A DNA stretch of 64,000 nt from Streptomyces populi (lineage in GTDB: Bacteria > Actinomycetota > Actinomycetes > Streptomycetales > Streptomycetaceae). A program made the translations under genes and the position numbers. The notes beneath the pieces were generated by a model that did not search any database, was not told the origin of the DNA, and saw only the letters and a list, made by a program, of their open reading frames with translations. Positions 41,043 through 51,650 of this stretch are shown here, piece by piece; position 1 is the first letter of the stretch; each line of letters starts with the position of its first letter. The stretch lies in the NCBI RefSeq assembly GCF_002911015.1, contig NZ_KZ626872.1:22588-86587 (forward strand), written 5' to 3'.

Positions 41043-42023
41043 TCAGCCCTGTCCGCGCGCGATCGCCGCGTCGAGGTCGGCGAGGAGGAGTTCGCCGTTG
41101 AGCGTGGCCGCCGCCCGGTATCCGCCGCTCGCCGCGTTCACCACCTGCTCGGCGAAACCGGCGGCGTTGCCGGCCGCCCAGACGCCCGGCACGCTCGTCA
41201 GCCCGGTCGGGTCCGTCACCGGGTAGCTGCCGAACGGCGTCTCCCGCAGTTCCGCGCCCAGCCCCTCCAGCAGGCCGGTCCGCGGCACCGGGCGCGGGGC
41301 CACGAACAGCACGGAGCGCTCGTGCGTGGCCCCGTCCGCGAGCCGCACCCCGGTGAGCCGGTCCCCGGCGACCACCAACCCGGCGACCTCGCCCGGCACC
41401 ACGGCGACGCCCGCGGCGGCGAGCCGGCGCAGGTCCTCGTCGGAGAGCTCGTCCTCGGCCACCGTGTGCAGGAACAGCGTGACGTCCTTCGACCACTGGC
41501 CGACCATCAGCGCCTGGTGCACGCTCATCGGCGTCGTGGCCAGCACGCCGAAGGCCTGGTCGCGCACCTCCCAGCCGTGGCAGTACGGGCAGTGCAGCAC
41601 GTCGCGCCCGAAGCGCTCGGCGACGCCGGGCACCCGCGGCATCTCGTCGGCCAGCCCCGTCGTGACGATCAGCCGGCGGGCGTGGACGGTGCGCCCGGAC
41701 CCGGTCGTGACGTCGAACTCCCCGGCGCCGTCCCGGACGACGTCCGTCACCCGGTCCCGGACGATCTCCACCCCGTACCCCTCGACCTCCCGCCGTCCCT
41801 CGGCGAGGAACTCGGCGGGCGGCATGCCGTCGCGGGTCAGATAGCCCTGCATGTGCGCGGCGGGCGCGTTGCGCGGCTCGCCCTCGTCGACGACGAGCGT
41901 CCGGCGCCGTGCCCGGCCGAGGACCAAGGCCGCGGAGAGCCCCGCCGTTCCGCCGCCCACGACGACCGCCTCGTAGGTTCCGGTGGATGTTCCGGCCGTC
42001 GGCCCGGTCTTCGTCTCGGTCAT
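41043..42023 (-). CDS. thioredoxin-reductase-like FAD oxidoreductase
   Basis: 326-residue flavoprotein: N-terminal FAD motif VVVGGGTAGLSAALVLGRA (19-37), redox pair C145-C148 in HCPYCHGWE, NAD(P)-binding region, and C-terminal GVWAAGNAAGF. Typical of the group that reduces holothin/gliotoxin-like disulfides or thioredoxin-like partners. Divergent from an XRE-cupin regulator, likely its controller. ATG at 42023 with GGAGGTG. Confidence 0.88.
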   Translation of the reverse strand: MTETKTGPTAGTSTGTYEAVVVGGGTAGLSAALVLGRARRRTLVVDEGEPRNAPAAHMQGYLTRDGMPPAEFLAEGRREVEGYGVEIVRDRVTDVVRDGAGEFDVTTGSGRTVHARRLIVTTGLADEMPRVPGVAERFGRDVLHCPYCHGWEVRDQAFGVLATTPMSVHQALMVGQWSKDVTLFLHTVAEDELSDEDLRRLAAAGVAVVPGEVAGLVVAGDRLTGVRLADGATHERSVLFVAPRPVPRTGLLEGLGAELRETPFGSYPVTDPTGLTSVPGVWAAGNAAGFAEQVVNAASGGYRAAATLNGELLLADLDAAIARGQG

Positions 42024-42065
42024 GGTGACCACCTCCACGGAGAAGGTCGCCCGGAACCCGCCGGA

Positions 42066-42100
42066 TTGACAAACCTCTTTGCCGATTCTGCAATAGGGGG
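42066..42100 (+). promoter_or_regulatory. divergent promoter/operator of the XRE-cupin gene
   Basis: TTGACA (42066-42071) and TGCAAT (42089-42094) at 17-base spacing, then AGGGGG and the ATG at 42101; so the mRNA is leaderless or nearly so. Within it, CAAA-CCTC-TTTG (42070-42081) is a possible autoregulatory dyad. Confidence 0.4.
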
Positions 42101-42745
42101 ATGAGTGACGCGGCCCGTGCGGGCGACAGTGGCCAGGGCGGGCGCGGAGCGACCGGTGACGCGGCGACGGACGAGGTCCTCGCCGAGGTGGGCCCGCGGC
42201 TGCGGCGCATCAGGAAGGAGCGCGGGGCGACCCTGGCCGGGCTGTCCGAGGCGACCGGCATCTCGGTGAGCACGCTCTCGCGTCTGGAATCGGGGCTGCG
42301 CAAGCCCAGTCTGGAACTGCTGCTGCCCATCGCACGGGCCCATCGGGTCGCCCTGGACGAACTGGTCGGCGCCCCGCCGGTCGGGGACCCGCGGGTGCGT
42401 GCCGAGCCGATGGTGCGCCACGGCCGCACGTACTGGCCGCTGACCAGCCGGCCCGGCGGACTCCAGGCGTACAAGGTGCTCGAACCGAAGCGGACGACGG
42501 AACCCGATCCGCGCACGCACGAGGGCTACGAATGGCTGTACGTGCTGTCCGGGCGGCTGCGGGTGGTCCTCGGCGAGCACGACGTCGTGCTGGAGGCGGG
42601 GGAGGCGGCGGAGTTCGACACCCGCGTGCCGCACTGGTTCGGGTCGACGGGGGAGGGGCCCGCGGAGTTCCTGAGCCTGTTCGGGCCGCAGGGGGAGCGG
42701 ATGCACGTACGGGCGCGGCCCAAGGCCCGGTCCGAGGAGGTGTGA
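42101..42745 (+). CDS. XRE family regulator with C-terminal cupin
   Basis: 214-residue protein: XRE helix-turn-helix at about 28-85 (LRRIRKERGATLAGLSEATGISVSTLSRLE) and a cupin at about 130-200 (EGYEWLYVLSGRLRVVLGEHDVVLEAGE, AEFDTRVPHWFG). Such regulators sense small ligands and often repress a divergent oxidoreductase, as here. Confidence 0.92.
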   Translation: MSDAARAGDSGQGGRGATGDAATDEVLAEVGPRLRRIRKERGATLAGLSEATGISVSTLSRLESGLRKPSLELLLPIARAHRVALDELVGAPPVGDPRVRAEPMVRHGRTYWPLTSRPGGLQAYKVLEPKRTTEPDPRTHEGYEWLYVLSGRLRVVLGEHDVVLEAGEAAEFDTRVPHWFGSTGEGPAEFLSLFGPQGERMHVRARPKARSEEV

Positions 42746-42884
42746 GCGCAGGCGGCGGGGCGGTCCGGGGCACCCGCGCGGGGCGTGGTGAAGACGAGGG
42801 CCGTCCGCTGTTCCCAGGTGGGCAAGCGACCGCTTAGTATGCGAAGGACCCCGGTCAGCCGACGCAGTCCCCTGGAGGCCCCGC

Positions 42885-43862
42885 ATGCAGGCATGGCAAG
42901 TGCACCAGAACGGCGAGCCCGCAGAGGCGATGCGCCTGCTGGAGGTGGACCGGCCGGCCCCCGGTGACGGCCAGGTCCTGCTCAAGGTGCGCGCCGCGAA
43001 CATCAACTTCCCCGACGCGCTGATGTGCCGCGGCCAGTACCAGGTCAGGCCGCCGCTGCCGTTCACACCGGGCGTGGAGATCTGCGGCGAGACCGAGGAC
43101 GGCCGCCGGGTGATCGCCAACCCCGCGCTGCCGCACGGCGGCTTCGCCGAGTACGCGGTCGCGGACGCCGCCGCCCTGCTGCCGGCTCCCGACGCCCTCG
43201 ACGACGCCGAGGCCGCCGCCCTGCACATCGGCTACCAGACCGGCTGGTTCGGACTGCACCGCCGGGCCCGTCTGGAGGCCGGCGAGACGCTGCTCGTCCA
43301 CGCGGCCGCCGGAGGCGTAGGCAGCGCTGCCGTACAGCTCGGGAAGGCGGCGGGCGCGCGGGTCATCGGTGTCGTGGGCGGCGCCGACAAGGCCCAGGTC
43401 GCGCGCGAGCTGGGCTGCGACGTCGTGATCGACCGGCGTACCGAGGACGTGATCGGCGCCGTCAAGGAGGCGACCGGCGGACGCGGCGCGGACGTGATCT
43501 ACGACCCCGTGGGCGGCGAGGCCTACACCCAGTCCACGAAGGTCGTCGCCTTCGAGGGCCGGATCGTGGTCGTCGGCTTCGCGAGCGGCTCCATCCCGAG
43601 CCCCGCGCTGAACCACGCCCTCGTCAAGAACTACGCGATCCTCGGCCTGCACTGGGGCCTGTACAACACCAAGAACCCGAAGCTCGTCCTGCACTGCCAC
43701 GAACAGCTCACCGAGCTGGCCGCACGGGGCGCGATCAAGCCGCTGGTGAGCGAGCGGGTGCCGCTGAGCGCGGCCGCCGACGCCGTGCAGCGGGTCGCCG
43801 ACGGAGTCACCACCGGGCGGATCGCCGTGGTGCCCACACTGGAGAACGGAGCCGCCGCATGA
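42885..43862 (+). CDS. NADPH:quinone oxidoreductase family protein
   Basis: 325-residue zinc-independent medium-chain reductase (QOR/MDR type): AANINFPDALMCRGQYQ, GVEICGE, Rossmann motif HAAAGGVGSAAVQLGKAAG, NYAILGLHWG. Probable enoyl/quinone reductase. First of three genes with stop-start overlap to two acyl-CoA dehydrogenases, so it likely acts in the same acyl-CoA pathway. Confidence 0.9.
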   Translation: MQAWQVHQNGEPAEAMRLLEVDRPAPGDGQVLLKVRAANINFPDALMCRGQYQVRPPLPFTPGVEICGETEDGRRVIANPALPHGGFAEYAVADAAALLPAPDALDDAEAAALHIGYQTGWFGLHRRARLEAGETLLVHAAAGGVGSAAVQLGKAAGARVIGVVGGADKAQVARELGCDVVIDRRTEDVIGAVKEATGGRGADVIYDPVGGEAYTQSTKVVAFEGRIVVVGFASGSIPSPALNHALVKNYAILGLHWGLYNTKNPKLVLHCHEQLTELAARGAIKPLVSERVPLSAAADAVQRVADGVTTGRIAVVPTLENGAAA

Positions 43863-45049
43863 CCGACGCAGCCGAACTGCGCCGCCGCACCCAGGAGCTG
43901 CTGGCCGCACACCCGCCCGGGGAGACGGACCGGCTGGACTTCCTGAGGGCCCGCTTCGACGCCGGGCTCGCCTGGGTGCACTACCCCGAGGGCCTCGGCG
44001 GACTCGGCGCCCCGCGCAGCCTCCAGACCGTCGTGGACGCCGAACTGGCGGCCGCGGGCGCGCCCGACAACGACCCGCGGCGGATCGGCATCGGCCTCGG
44101 CATGGCCGCCCCGACCATCCTCGGCTTCGGCACGGAGGAGCAGAAGCGGCGCTTCCTGCGGCCCCTGTGGACCGGAGAGGAGGTGTGGTGCCAGCTCTTC
44201 AGCGAGCCCGGCGCCGGATCGGACCTCGCCGCGCTCGGCACCCGCGCGGTCCGCGAGGGCGGCGAGGACGGCGACTGGGTCGTCAACGGGCAGAAGGTGT
44301 GGACCTCCAGCGCCCACCTCGCCCGCTTCGCCATCCTCATCGCCCGCACCGACCCGGACGTGCCCAAGCACCGGGGCATCACGTACTTCGTCTGCGACAT
44401 GAGCGACCCGGGCGTCGACGTGCGCCCGCTGCGCCAGATCACCGGCGAGGCCGAGTTCAACGAGGTCTTCCTCACCGACGTCCGCATCCCCGACGCCCAC
44501 CGCCTCGGCGAGGTCGGCGACGGCTGGCGGGTCGCGCAGACCACCCTCATGAACGAGCGCGTCTCCATCGGCGGCATGCGCATCCCGCGCGAGGGCGGCA
44601 TGATCGGCCCGGTCGCGAAGACCTGGCGCGAGCGGCCCGAACTGCGCACCCACGACACGCACCAGCGGCTGCTGCGACTGTGGGTCGAGGCCGAGGTCGC
44701 CCGCCTGTCCGGCGAACGGCTGCGCCAGCAGCTCGTCGCCGGCCAGCCGGGCCACGAGGGCGCCGGCATGAAGCTCGGCTTCGCCCGGCTCAACCAGGAG
44801 ATCAGCGGTCTGGAGGTCGAACTCCTCGGCGAGGAGGGCCTGCTGTACGAGGACTGGACGATGCGCCGGCCGGAACTGGTCGACTTCACCGGCCGGGACG
44901 CCGGATACCGCTACCTGCGCTCCAAGGGCAACAGCATCGAGGGCGGGACCAGCGAGGTCCTGCTGAACATCGTCGCCGAACGCGTCCTCGGCCTGCCGTC
45001 CGAGCCGCGCACCGACAAGGACGTCGCATGGAAGGACCTCGCCCGATGA
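43859..45049 (+). CDS. acyl-CoA dehydrogenase, catalytic-type subunit
   Basis: 396-residue FAD dehydrogenase: SEPGAGSDLAALGTRA, VNGQKVWTSSAH, and C-terminal SKGNSIEGGTSEVLLNIVAERVL with the Glu at the place expected for the catalytic base. Overlaps the reductase and the next dehydrogenase (ATGA on both sides). Together with its neighbour it fits the alpha2beta2 heteromeric type found for steroid or polyketide-like side chains in Actinobacteria. Confidence 0.9.
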   Translation: MTDAAELRRRTQELLAAHPPGETDRLDFLRARFDAGLAWVHYPEGLGGLGAPRSLQTVVDAELAAAGAPDNDPRRIGIGLGMAAPTILGFGTEEQKRRFLRPLWTGEEVWCQLFSEPGAGSDLAALGTRAVREGGEDGDWVVNGQKVWTSSAHLARFAILIARTDPDVPKHRGITYFVCDMSDPGVDVRPLRQITGEAEFNEVFLTDVRIPDAHRLGEVGDGWRVAQTTLMNERVSIGGMRIPREGGMIGPVAKTWRERPELRTHDTHQRLLRLWVEAEVARLSGERLRQQLVAGQPGHEGAGMKLGFARLNQEISGLEVELLGEEGLLYEDWTMRRPELVDFTGRDAGYRYLRSKGNSIEGGTSEVLLNIVAERVLGLPSEPRTDKDVAWKDLAR

Positions 45050-46152
45050 GCCAGGTGAGCACCGAGCCCGATCTGCTCTACACCGAGGAGGAGGAGGCGC
45101 TGCGCGCCGCCGTCCGCGACCTCCTCACCGACCGCTGCGCCGCGGCGGACGTCATCACCCGCACCGAGTCGGGCACCCCGCACGACGCCGACCTGTGGAA
45201 GGCCCTCGCGGAGGGCATGGGCCTCGCCGGCCTCCTGGTGCCCGAGGAGCGGGGCGGCCAGGGCGCCACGCACCGCGAGGCCGCCGTGGTCCTGGAGGAA
45301 CTGGGCCGCGCCGTCGCTCCCGTGCCGTATCTGACGAGCGCCGTGGTCGCGACCGAGGCGCTGCTGGCCTGCGAGGGACCCGCCGCGGCCGAACTGCTCG
45401 CCGCGCTCGCCTCCGGCCGGACCGTGGGCGCCCTCGCCGTCGCGCTGAACGCCGGACCGGGAGCCGCCCACCGGGCCGTCCGCCTGGAGAACGGCTCCCT
45501 GCACGGCGAGCTGACCGGCATCGCGGACGCCGCGGCCGCCGACGTCCTGCTGGTCCCGGCCGAGGACGGCGGACTGTACGCCGTCGACGCGGACGCCGTC
45601 ACGATCGTCCCGCAGGTCAGCCTCGACCAGACCCGGCCGCTCGCCCGGATCACCTTCGACGCCGCGCCCGGGCGCCGGCTCACCGCGGACGCGCCCGGTG
45701 CCGTACGGCGCGCGCTGCGGGCCGGGGCCGGACTGCTCGCCTCCGAACAGCTCGGCATCGCCGACCACTCGCTGACGGAGACGGTCCGCTACCTCAAGGA
45801 GCGCAAGCAGTTCAACCGGCCGGTCGGCGGATTCCAGGCGCTCAAGCACCGGCTGGCCCAGGTGTGGCTGGAGGTCGTGGGCGCCCGCGCCGCGGCCCGG
45901 AACGCCGCCGACGCGCTGGCCACCGCCAGTGCGGACGCCGATCTGGCGGTCGCCGTCGCCCAGGCGTACGCGGCACCCGTCGCCGTGCACGCCGCGGAGG
46001 AGGCGGTCCAGCTGCACGGCGGCATCGGCATGACCTGGGAGCACCCGGCGCACCTCCACCTCAAGCGCGCCAAGGCCGACTCGATCGCCTACGGCACGGC
46101 GGGCGCGCACCGCGAGGCCCTGGCCGAACTGGTCGACCTGCGGGCGCCCTGA
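45046..46152 (+). CDS. acyl-CoA dehydrogenase paralogue lacking the catalytic Glu
   Basis: 368-residue acyl-CoA dehydrogenase fold protein. In the C-terminal motif where its partner has SIEGGTSE, this has SIAYGTAG, so the Glu is replaced by Ala. It keeps the helical core (LKERKQFNRPVGGFQALKHRLA, LHGGIGMTWEHPAHL). Likely the non-catalytic subunit of a heterotetramer with the gene before it, as in FadE26/27-like pairs. ATGA coupling supports this. Confidence 0.88.
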   Translation: MSQVSTEPDLLYTEEEEALRAAVRDLLTDRCAAADVITRTESGTPHDADLWKALAEGMGLAGLLVPEERGGQGATHREAAVVLEELGRAVAPVPYLTSAVVATEALLACEGPAAAELLAALASGRTVGALAVALNAGPGAAHRAVRLENGSLHGELTGIADAAAADVLLVPAEDGGLYAVDADAVTIVPQVSLDQTRPLARITFDAAPGRRLTADAPGAVRRALRAGAGLLASEQLGIADHSLTETVRYLKERKQFNRPVGGFQALKHRLAQVWLEVVGARAAARNAADALATASADADLAVAVAQAYAAPVAVHAAEEAVQLHGGIGMTWEHPAHLHLKRAKADSIAYGTAGAHREALAELVDLRAP

Positions 46153-46161
46153 CACCGGTCC

Positions 46162-46199
46162 CGCGAAGAGCCCGTCCCGTCCGGGGCGGGCTCTTCGCG
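46162..46199 (+). terminator. terminator of the oxidoreductase/acyl-CoA dehydrogenase operon
   Basis: CGCGAAGAGCCCG / CGGGCTCTTCGCG, 13-bp perfect stem, 12-base loop, 10 bases after the stop. Confidence 0.8.
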
Positions 46200-46375
46200 T
46201 GCGCCCGCCGCACGGGGACGGGAGCAGAGGACGCCGGTCCCTCCTGATCCGGTTGTTCCGGTGAAGTGAACGCGTCACGTCGGTCCGGCCAACTCCCGCC
46301 GGGGCGAGGTTCTCCGGCCCGCGCCGGCCGCATACTCCCCGATGTCATCGACGGCATCCCCAAGGGAGGCGGGCC

Positions 46376-47239
46376 ATGGCCCTCACCACTCGACGCAGAG
46401 CCCTCACCACTCTCGGCAGCGCCCTCACCGGCGCGTTCGTCCTGCCCGCCCCGCGGTCCCTCGCGGACGAGGCGAAGCCCGGCCTCCGCCCCCTGTGGCG
46501 GGCCCACGCGCACAACGACTACGAGCACCCCCGTCCCCTCCTCGACGCGCTCGACCACCGCTTCGGCAGCGTCGAGGCCGACGTCCACCTCGTCGACGGT
46601 CAACTCCTCGTCGCCCACGACCCGGTGGAACTCGACCCCGCCCGCACCCTCGAATCCCTCTACCTCGAACCGCTGGCGGCCCGCGTCAGGGCCGGCCACG
46701 GCTCGGTGTACCGCGGCCACCGCCGGCCGCTTCAGTTACTCGTCGACATCAAGACCGAGGGTTCCTCGACCTACCTCGAACTCGACCGCCATCTGCGCCG
46801 GTACCGGCACCTGTTCACCTCGTACGCGCACGGGCGGGTGCGCCCCGGCCCGGTCACGGCCGTGATCTCCGGGGACCGTGCGGCGCGGGCGCCCATGGAG
46901 GCACAGACCGAACGGCTCGCCTTCTACGACGGTCGGCTCGCCGACCTCGGCGGCACCGCCCCCGCCTCCTTCGTTCCCCTGATCAGCGACAACTGGGCCC
47001 TCAACTTCGGCTGGTCGGGCGACGGCCCGTTCCCGGACGCCGAACGAGAGAAGCTGCGCGGCATCATGGCCACCGCGCACGCGCGCCGGCAGAAGGTCCG
47101 GTTCTGGGCCACCCCGGACCTCGCCGGACCGGCACGCGAGGCGCTCTGGCGCGAACTGCTCGCCGCCGACGTCGACTACCTCAACACCGATGACCTGGGC
47201 GGTCTCGAGGAGTTCCTGGACGCCCACGACCGACGGTAG
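46376..47239 (+). CDS. exported PI-PLC/GDPD-like phosphodiesterase
   Basis: 287-residue exported protein: twin-Arg-like start (TTRRRALTTLG) and signal region to about residue 30, then a TIM-barrel phosphodiesterase of the PI-PLC/GDPD superfamily (AIM6-like): HAHNDYEH, VEADVHLVDGQLLVAHDP, DIKTEG. His and acidic residues of these motifs fit metal-dependent phosphodiester cleavage. Substrate unknown. ATG at 46376 with AAGGGAGG. Confidence 0.82.
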   Translation: MALTTRRRALTTLGSALTGAFVLPAPRSLADEAKPGLRPLWRAHAHNDYEHPRPLLDALDHRFGSVEADVHLVDGQLLVAHDPVELDPARTLESLYLEPLAARVRAGHGSVYRGHRRPLQLLVDIKTEGSSTYLELDRHLRRYRHLFTSYAHGRVRPGPVTAVISGDRAARAPMEAQTERLAFYDGRLADLGGTAPASFVPLISDNWALNFGWSGDGPFPDAEREKLRGIMATAHARRQKVRFWATPDLAGPAREALWRELLAADVDYLNTDDLGGLEEFLDAHDRR

Positions 47240-47343
47240 AAGACCACCCGTTCGGGGGACACGTCAGCCGCCCGGACGATCCCTCCGCTACGCCACACTT
47301 ACGGCCGAACGCCGCGAAGCGGACGTGGCGGAGGAGGTTGACG

Positions 47344-47538
47344 ATGGCCATTTCCATCTCTGCGGTGCTGTTTCTCCTGGTGCTGGCGGTGATCTTCCTG
47401 CGCAACGGAGGGCTGAAGGTCTCCCACGCCCTGGTCTGCGCCCTGCTCGGGTTCCTGCTGGCCAGCACGAGCATGGCCCCGGCCATCCACAGCGGCATCA
47501 CCTCGACGGCCGACCTCGTGGGCAGCCTGTCCCCCTGA
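47344..47538 (+). CDS. 64-residue two-span membrane protein
   Basis: Membrane protein with hydrophobic segments at about 5-21 and 30-48; NGGLKVSHALVCALLGFLLASTS is the recognisable part. From memory, small proteins of this type are common in Streptomyces, often close to transfer genes of integrative elements; no other mobile-element gene is nearby. ATG at 47344 with GGAGGAGG (a TTG at 47338 is an alternative). Function unknown. Confidence 0.65.
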   Translation: MAISISAVLFLLVLAVIFLRNGGLKVSHALVCALLGFLLASTSMAPAIHSGITSTADLVGSLSP

Positions 47539-47571
47539 CGGGACCGCACCAGGGGCCGACCGGGGGCCGCG

Positions 47572-48801
47572 TCAGGGGCCCGCGAACACCCCGATGCCGT
47601 TGGGGACGGGACGCTCGGCGCCGCCGCTCGGATGGTTGAGGACACTGACGGCGTCCGCCCCCGCCCGCCGGGCGACCATCGTGGTGGACCCACCGCCGTC
47701 CAGACTGAAGGCGTCCTCGGACCCCAGCTCCCTCATCGCACGGGTGACCTCGGCGATGGTGAGTCCGGCGCGGAACTCCGGGGCGCCGTCCAGGGCCAGG
47801 AGCTGCATCCGGCGCCCGTGGTCGGAGAAGCCCACCGCGGTGCGTACGGCCGAGGTCCTGTCGTCCAGACCCGGCAGCGGCACCCCGCCGGTCATCATCG
47901 GATAGCCGCCGACCGCGAACCGGTAGGGCACCCGCGAGGACTTCGCGACCAGCCGGTGCCGTACCCCGACCCGTTCGCCCACGGACAGTTTCCGCAGCTC
48001 CCGGGCGCCCGCCTCGCGGCCGACCAGCACGGTGGTGTCCCGGGCGACGGTCCCGCTCCCCGGGGCGTCGGCGGTGGACACGACCCGCCCGCGGCGGACC
48101 GTCACCTCGTAGGTGTCGTCGCTGCACGGAGCGGCCCGGTCCGTGTCCGTGCCGCAGGTCGCCCGGACCCGGGAGGCGCCGCCCCAGTCCCCGGTGAACG
48201 CGCCGACGGAGCCGACCGGGAGCGCGTACTGGTTGAACCCGCCGAGCGGCCAGATGCCGTCGGCGCTGCGGACGGACCCGTCCAGGGCCACGCCGTCCAG
48301 CCGGGCCCGGCGGTCGAAGCCGACCCCGAACACGTCCTCGGTGCTCGTGCCGGGCGGCAGCGCCGGTCCGAACCGCTGGCCGTCGGGGACCGCGGCCTTG
48401 AGACCGTGGCCGCTCGCGATCGCCGGGCCCACCGTCGCGCCCGTCGCCTCGACGCCCGGATGCTGGGTCTCCGTGATGTTGAAGAAGTCTCCGTTGACCC
48501 CGGCGACCGCGCCCCGGGAGTCGGCCAGTTGTGACACGGGAGCCCGGGACGCCACCTTGCCGGGGTAGAGGAGGTCGACCCGCACATGGGGATTGCGCAG
48601 ATCGACGTTCAGGATGTGCGCGTGCGCCACACCCTTGGCCGCCGGGATGTCCAGCTCCGTGTACGTGACGCCGGGCGCGATGCGGGTCGCGTCCTCCGCG
48701 CCACTGGCCGGTGCCGCCCCCGCCAGGGCCGCGCCGGCCAGTGCTCCGCTTGCCGTGAAGACCGCCAGTGCCGTTCTGAACCGTCTGCCAAGACGCGTCA
48801 C
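47572..48801 (-). CDS. secreted phosphodiester glycosidase family protein (NAGPA-like)
   Basis: 409-residue exported protein. Signal peptide to about residue 35; the NAGPA domain shows GVNGDFFNI, the central GVGFDRRARLDG and the C-terminal LDGGGSTTMV motif of the phosphodiester glycosidase family (removes terminal phosphodiester-linked sugars, e.g. of wall polymers). GTG at 48801 with CAGGGGG. Confidence 0.88.
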   Translation of the reverse strand: MTRLGRRFRTALAVFTASGALAGAALAGAAPASGAEDATRIAPGVTYTELDIPAAKGVAHAHILNVDLRNPHVRVDLLYPGKVASRAPVSQLADSRGAVAGVNGDFFNITETQHPGVEATGATVGPAIASGHGLKAAVPDGQRFGPALPPGTSTEDVFGVGFDRRARLDGVALDGSVRSADGIWPLGGFNQYALPVGSVGAFTGDWGGASRVRATCGTDTDRAAPCSDDTYEVTVRRGRVVSTADAPGSGTVARDTTVLVGREAGARELRKLSVGERVGVRHRLVAKSSRVPYRFAVGGYPMMTGGVPLPGLDDRTSAVRTAVGFSDHGRRMQLLALDGAPEFRAGLTIAEVTRAMRELGSEDAFSLDGGGSTTMVARRAGADAVSVLNHPSGGAERPVPNGIGVFAGP

Positions 48802-48876
48802 GGTGCCCCCTGATGTCTCGTCAACTCTGCCAGGACTCAGGGGAATTGCACCAGAGACGGGGACCCGGGCCGGTGG

Positions 48877-49233
48877 CTAGGCGCCGACGACGCGGGAACG
48901 GATCAGAAAACGCACTCCTTCGGGTGCTTCGAGGGAGAAGCCGCTGCCGCGGCCCGCCACGACGTCCACGATCAGGCGTGTGTGGCTCCACAGCTCGAAC
49001 TGGCTCCGGGACATCCAGAAGGAGACCGGCTCCTCGACGCCCTCGACCTCCAGCTCGGCCAGCAGGACGTCGGAACCGCCGGTGCGGAACTCGCCCTCCG
49101 GGTAGCACATGGGCGCGCTGCCGTCGCAGCAGCCGCCCGACTGATGGAACATCAGCGGTCCGTGCCGGCTCCGCAGGCTCCTCAGCAGTTCGGCGGCCGC
49201 GGGTGTCAGCTCCACGCGCGGGACGACGTCCAT
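48877..49233 (-). CDS. DUF779 family protein
   Basis: 118-residue protein with the DUF779 signature HQSGGCCDGSAPMCYP (positions about 30-45) and WSHTRLIVDVVAGRGSGFSLE. The family usually neighbours an aldehyde dehydrogenase (adhA-type) gene; none is adjacent here. Cys-rich, may bind metal. ATG at 49233. Confidence 0.82.
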   Translation of the reverse strand: MDVVPRVELTPAAAELLRSLRSRHGPLMFHQSGGCCDGSAPMCYPEGEFRTGGSDVLLAELEVEGVEEPVSFWMSRSQFELWSHTRLIVDVVAGRGSGFSLEAPEGVRFLIRSRVVGA

Positions 49234-49468
49234 CGGCTTCCCCCTCGGGTCTCACGGCTGTCGCGGACCAGCCGACCATCCCGGACGTTGCGAGAGGGTT
49301 GCACACCCCGGACATCCGGACATCCGCACACCCGCGCACCCGGACACGCCGGAGGCCGGTCCCCGGCGCGGCCCGCGTGGTGCGGGTCGTCACCGAGGAC
49401 CGGCCTCGGATCGCGCTCGTGCCGGCCGACGGGGTGTCAGCCGCCGCGGTGGGCGCGGACGCGGTGGG

Positions 49469-50531
49469 TCAGCAGATGCGCGGGAGCTGCTCCCCGAGCG
49501 GCATGTCCACCACCCGGGTGCCGCCCAGCCCGGTGGCCGCGACCACCATGCCGGGATGGTCGGGGACGCAGTGTCCGATCGCCACGGACTCCTTGCCCAG
49601 CGGGTGGGCCCGCATCGCCGCGAGCACGGCGTCGGCGTGCTCGGCCGCCACGAAGGCCACCAGCTTGCCCTCGTTGGCCACGTACAGCGGGTCGAGGCCG
49701 AGGAAGGCGCAGGCGTTGGCGACCGTCTCCGGGACGGGCAGGGAGCGCTCGTCCAGCGTGATGCCGACCCGCGCCGCCGCGGCGATCTCGTTCAGGGAGG
49801 TGGCGAGCCCGCCGCGGGTCGGATCACGCAGCACGTGCAGATCCGGGCACACGGCCAGCATGTCCGCGACCAGACCGGCCAGCGACGCGGTGTCGCTCTG
49901 GATCTCGACCCCGAACTCGAGACCCTCCCGCACGCTCATGATCGCCACTCCGTGCACGCCGATGGGCCCGCTGACCAGCACCACGTCACCGGGGGCCGCG
50001 CGCTGCGGGCGGATGTCGACGCCGTCCGGGATCAGGCCGATCCCGGCGGTGTTGATGAAGACGCCGTCGCCGTGACCGGCGTCGACGACCTTGGTGTCAC
50101 CGGTGGCGACCAGCACCCCGGCGGTCCTGGCCGCCTCGCCCATCGCCTCGGCCACGCGCCCCACGACGGAGAGTTCGACGCCCTCCTCCAGGATGAACCC
50201 GCAGGAGAGATAGGCCGGTACGGCCCCCGCCATGGCCAGGTCGTTGACCGTGCCGTTGACGGCGAGGTCGCCGATGCTGCCGCCGGGGAAGAACAGCGGC
50301 CGGACGACGAAGGAGTCGGTGGAGAAGGCGAGCCGGGCCCCGCCCATTCGCAGATGGGCCGCGTCGCCGAGCTCGGCGAGCACGGAGTTCCCGAAGGCCG
50401 GCGCGAACAGGTGCTCCACCAGTTCGGCGGAGAGCGTGCCGCCACCGCCGTGACCCATCACGATCCTGTCGTGGTCGCGCAGCGGCGCCGGACAGGTCCA
50501 GGAGGAGAAGTCGACGGGGGCGTATGCCGAG

Positions 50532-50539
<8 letters not shown>
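49469..50539 (-). CDS. hypE: hydrogenase maturation factor HypE
   Basis: 356-residue ATP-dependent enzyme that dehydrates the carbamoyl on its C-terminal Cys to thiocyanate, the source of CN ligands. HGGGGTLSAELV (ATP site), VATGDTKVVD, and C-terminal PRIC are intact. TTG start at 50539 has AAGGAGG 8 bases upstream and overlaps the hypD stop by 8 bases. Last gene of the hyp series on this strand. Confidence 0.96.
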
Positions 50540-51646
<1,107 letters not shown>

Positions 51647-51650
<4 letters not shown>

